Origin: RYN-230 sp963760405
Lineage (GTDB): Bacteria > Actinomycetota > Actinomycetes > Streptosporangiales > Streptosporangiaceae
Reading direction: 5' to 3'
Length of the DNA stretch: 64,000 bases
Assembly (NCBI GenBank): GCA_963760405.1
Contig: CAVXCV010000014.1
Location: 1-64,000, forward strand
Numbering within the stretch: the first letter of the stretch is position 1; each line of letters opens with the position of its first letter. The notes under the pieces are model-generated. The model had not been told where the DNA came from, searched no databases, and saw only the letters and a program-made list of their open reading frames with translations. The position numbers were made by a program, and so were the translations under genes. This document shows positions 62,662-64,000 of the stretch, one piece after another.

Positions 62662-63585
62662 GTGGCGGATGACCGGGCGGAGAACGACCTGCCGTCTGCC
62701 GCCCAGGCCCGGATGGCCGAGATCCGCGGCAGCGGCACCTGGGGGTCAGCCCTGTCCGCGGACGAGTTCGCGGCCATCCGCGGCGCAGGCTTCGAGCCGG
62801 TGGGCCAGGTGCTCGGCGCCGCCGTCTACAACATCGGCTTCACTGGCGGCTACAACTGCCCCGGCGCATGGGCCGGCTACGGGTCGTCCGCGCTGACGTT
62901 CCGGGTCGGCACCCAGGTGTCCAGCCGCGGCGGCGGTGGCTCGTTCGGCCCGCTGACCCAGGCCATGTACCAGGCCCGGCACGCGGCGATTGACCGGATG
63001 CTGGCCGAGTGTGCCGAGCTGGGCGGGCACGGCATCGTCGGGGTCTCGCTCAACATCGGCTCGTTCCCGGCCGGCGGCCTGGAGTTCAAGGCCATCGGCA
63101 CCGCGGTGCGGGCGCCGGGTGCCCCTCCGCTGGACCGGCCGTTCAGCTCCGACCTGTCCGGCCAGGACTTCGCCAAGCTGATGAGTTCCGGCTGGGTTCC
63201 CGCCGGGCTGGCGCTCGGCATCTCCGTCGGCGCCCGGCACGATGACTGGCTGACCGTCGGCCAGACCCGCTGGGGAGCGGGCAACGCTGAGGTCGGCGGA
63301 TACACCGAGCTGGTCAACGACACCAGGCACGATGCACGTATCCAGCTGGAAAAGGACGTCCGGCGGCTGGGCGGCGAAGGTGTCGTCGTCTCCCGGATGG
63401 ACCTGCGCGTGCACGAGCGTGAGTGCCCGATGCAGGAGCACGGTAAAGATCACATCGTGGAAGTGACGATCGTAGGCACAGCCATGGCGCGGTTCGCGTC
63501 CGAGGCGAAGCCACCACCGCCGCTCGCCATCCTGTCGCTCGACCCGCAGCGCCGCCAGGCGGCCCGGGTGCGGCTGGGACGCTGA
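62662..63585 (+). CDS. YbjQ-type heavy-metal-binding-domain protein, two-domain
   Basis: Protein of 307 residues. The N-terminal half has LSADEFAAIRGAGFEPVGQVLGAAVYNIGF and LTQAMYQARHAAIDRMLAECAELGGHGIVGVSL. The second half repeats the fold (SSGWVPAGLALGISVG, ARIQLEKDVRRLGGEGVVVSRMDLR). YbjQ-type proteins form beta-alpha pentamers; metal binding is an old annotation with little proof. GTG 62662 with AAGGGG upstream. Followed 33 bp later by a paralogue. Confidence 0.82.
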   Translation: MADDRAENDLPSAAQARMAEIRGSGTWGSALSADEFAAIRGAGFEPVGQVLGAAVYNIGFTGGYNCPGAWAGYGSSALTFRVGTQVSSRGGGGSFGPLTQAMYQARHAAIDRMLAECAELGGHGIVGVSLNIGSFPAGGLEFKAIGTAVRAPGAPPLDRPFSSDLSGQDFAKLMSSGWVPAGLALGISVGARHDDWLTVGQTRWGAGNAEVGGYTELVNDTRHDARIQLEKDVRRLGGEGVVVSRMDLRVHERECPMQEHGKDHIVEVTIVGTAMARFASEAKPPPPLAILSLDPQRRQAARVRLGR

Positions 63586-63618
63586 GCCGCAGCAGTTGCG
63601 GCACGAGGGGATGAGTCA

Positions 63619-64000
63619 ATGACCGACCAGCAGAGCACCGAGCGGAGCGAGCCAGTCAGCACGGGGCCAGCCAGCACGGGGCCAGCCAGCACGGGGCCAG
63701 CCAGCACGGGACGGAGCGCGTCGTCCAGCAGCGAGCTGAGCGCGGCCGGGGTCCCGCAGGACGCGATCCGCCGCCTGGCCGAGCTGCGCCCGGGCCGCCC
63801 CGGTGCCATCTTCACCTCGGACCTCTCCGTGAACGAGTTCCTGCTCGTCCGCGAGGTCGGTTTCCGGCCGCTCGGCCTGGTGCTGGGCAGCTCGATCTAT
63901 CACGTGGGGCTGCAGATCGGCCGGTGGGGCAAGAACCAGGAACTCGATGTGCTGTCCCAGGCCATGTACCACGCCCGTGAGCTGGCCATGACCCGGATGG
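63619..64000 (+). CDS. Second YbjQ-type protein (cut by window end)
   Basis: At least 127 residues, no stop before base 64000. A Ser/Thr/Gly/Pro/Ala N-terminus contains a tandem STGPA unit, then the same fold as the gene before it: TSDLSVNEFLLVREVGFRPLGLVLGSSIYHVGLQIG and LSQAMYHARELAMTRM. It clearly arose by duplication of its neighbour. GAGGGG lies 10 nt before the ATG. The remainder lies outside the window. Confidence 0.8.
   Translation, partial: MTDQQSTERSEPVSTGPASTGPASTGPASTGRSASSSSELSAAGVPQDAIRRLAELRPGRPGAIFTSDLSVNEFLLVREVGFRPLGLVLGSSIYHVGLQIGRWGKNQELDVLSQAMYHARELAMTRM
63657..63714. repeat. 15-bp tandem repeat encoding STGPA units
   Basis: CAGCACGGGGCCAGC is repeated nearly exactly three to four times in frame inside the second YbjQ-type gene. 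Length changes would alter only the linker. Confidence 0.85.

Overview
The window is very GC-rich (about 70% or more), with almost all codons ending in G or C, GTG and TTG starts mixed with ATG, many 1-13 nt gene overlaps, and several starts that look leaderless (a TAnnnT box 6-7 nt before ATG). Together with a PopR/ClgR-like regulator beside a clpP pair, class I/II map, mycosin-like subtilase, MmpL-type transporters and PucR/FCD-GntR/Lrp regulators, this points to a soil actinomycete, probably a mycelial one. No rRNA, tRNA, insertion sequence, phage gene or CRISPR array was found.

Layout. 1-4.3 kb: tail of an unknown gene, a large 2-oxoglutarate/Fe(II) oxygenase, and a Fic toxin with a two-part antitoxin, then a gene-poor stretch with tandem repeats and a decayed gene tail. 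4.4-7.9 kb: M55 D-aminopeptidase, a glutamate-1-semialdehyde-aminotransferase-like enzyme, a cold-shock protein with its terminator, and a second gene remnant. 7.9-14.4 kb: a polyamine-type catabolic cluster (aminotransferase, Lrp regulator, aminobutyraldehyde-type dehydrogenase, PotD-like lipoprotein, FAD amine oxidase). 14.5-21.5 kb: a sugar-acid operon (FCD-GntR regulator, DapA-family dehydratase/aldolase, IlvD/Edd dehydratase, uronate-dehydrogenase-like SDR, ketoglutarate-semialdehyde-type dehydrogenase, and an unrecognised TIM-barrel-like protein). 21.6-26.2 kb: PucR regulator divergent from a beta-amino-acid-type aminotransferase and mmsA. 26.2-28 kb: an accessory clpP pair with a convergent PopR/ClgR-like regulator. 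28-34.3 kb: crotonase, a double acyl-CoA dehydrogenase, DUF72, a secreted GDSL esterase and gabT.

34.4-40.1 kb is a protocatechuate operon (pcaB-C-I-J-H-G-D) that carries protocatechuate to beta-ketoadipyl-CoA; the final thiolase (pcaF) and a pca regulator are not in the window. 40.2-44.3 kb has a frame-disrupted alpha-ketoacid dehydrogenase E1, an esterase and a frame-disrupted lipoprotein. 44.4-51.6 kb is a GntR regulator, a fumarylacetoacetate-hydrolase-family enzyme and a branched-chain-amino-acid-type ABC importer whose second permease and first ATPase are one polypeptide. 51.6-64 kb holds cutA, a histidine phosphatase, a small HTH/membrane/'sensor' operon, two MmpL-like transporters (the second frame-disrupted), a mycosin-like protease with a membrane partner, map sharing its start codon bases with a small protein gene, and two YbjQ-type paralogues, the last cut by the window end.

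Most of the window is catabolic: four class III aminotransferases and three aldehyde dehydrogenases feed amines, beta-amino acids, sugar acids and aromatics into central metabolism, each block with its own regulator. Five places show reading-frame breaks (about 11.7, 41.87, 42.35, 44.2 and 58.58 kb), mostly in G/C runs or a tandem duplication. They may be sequencing errors or real decay, and this matters for how those genes are read.
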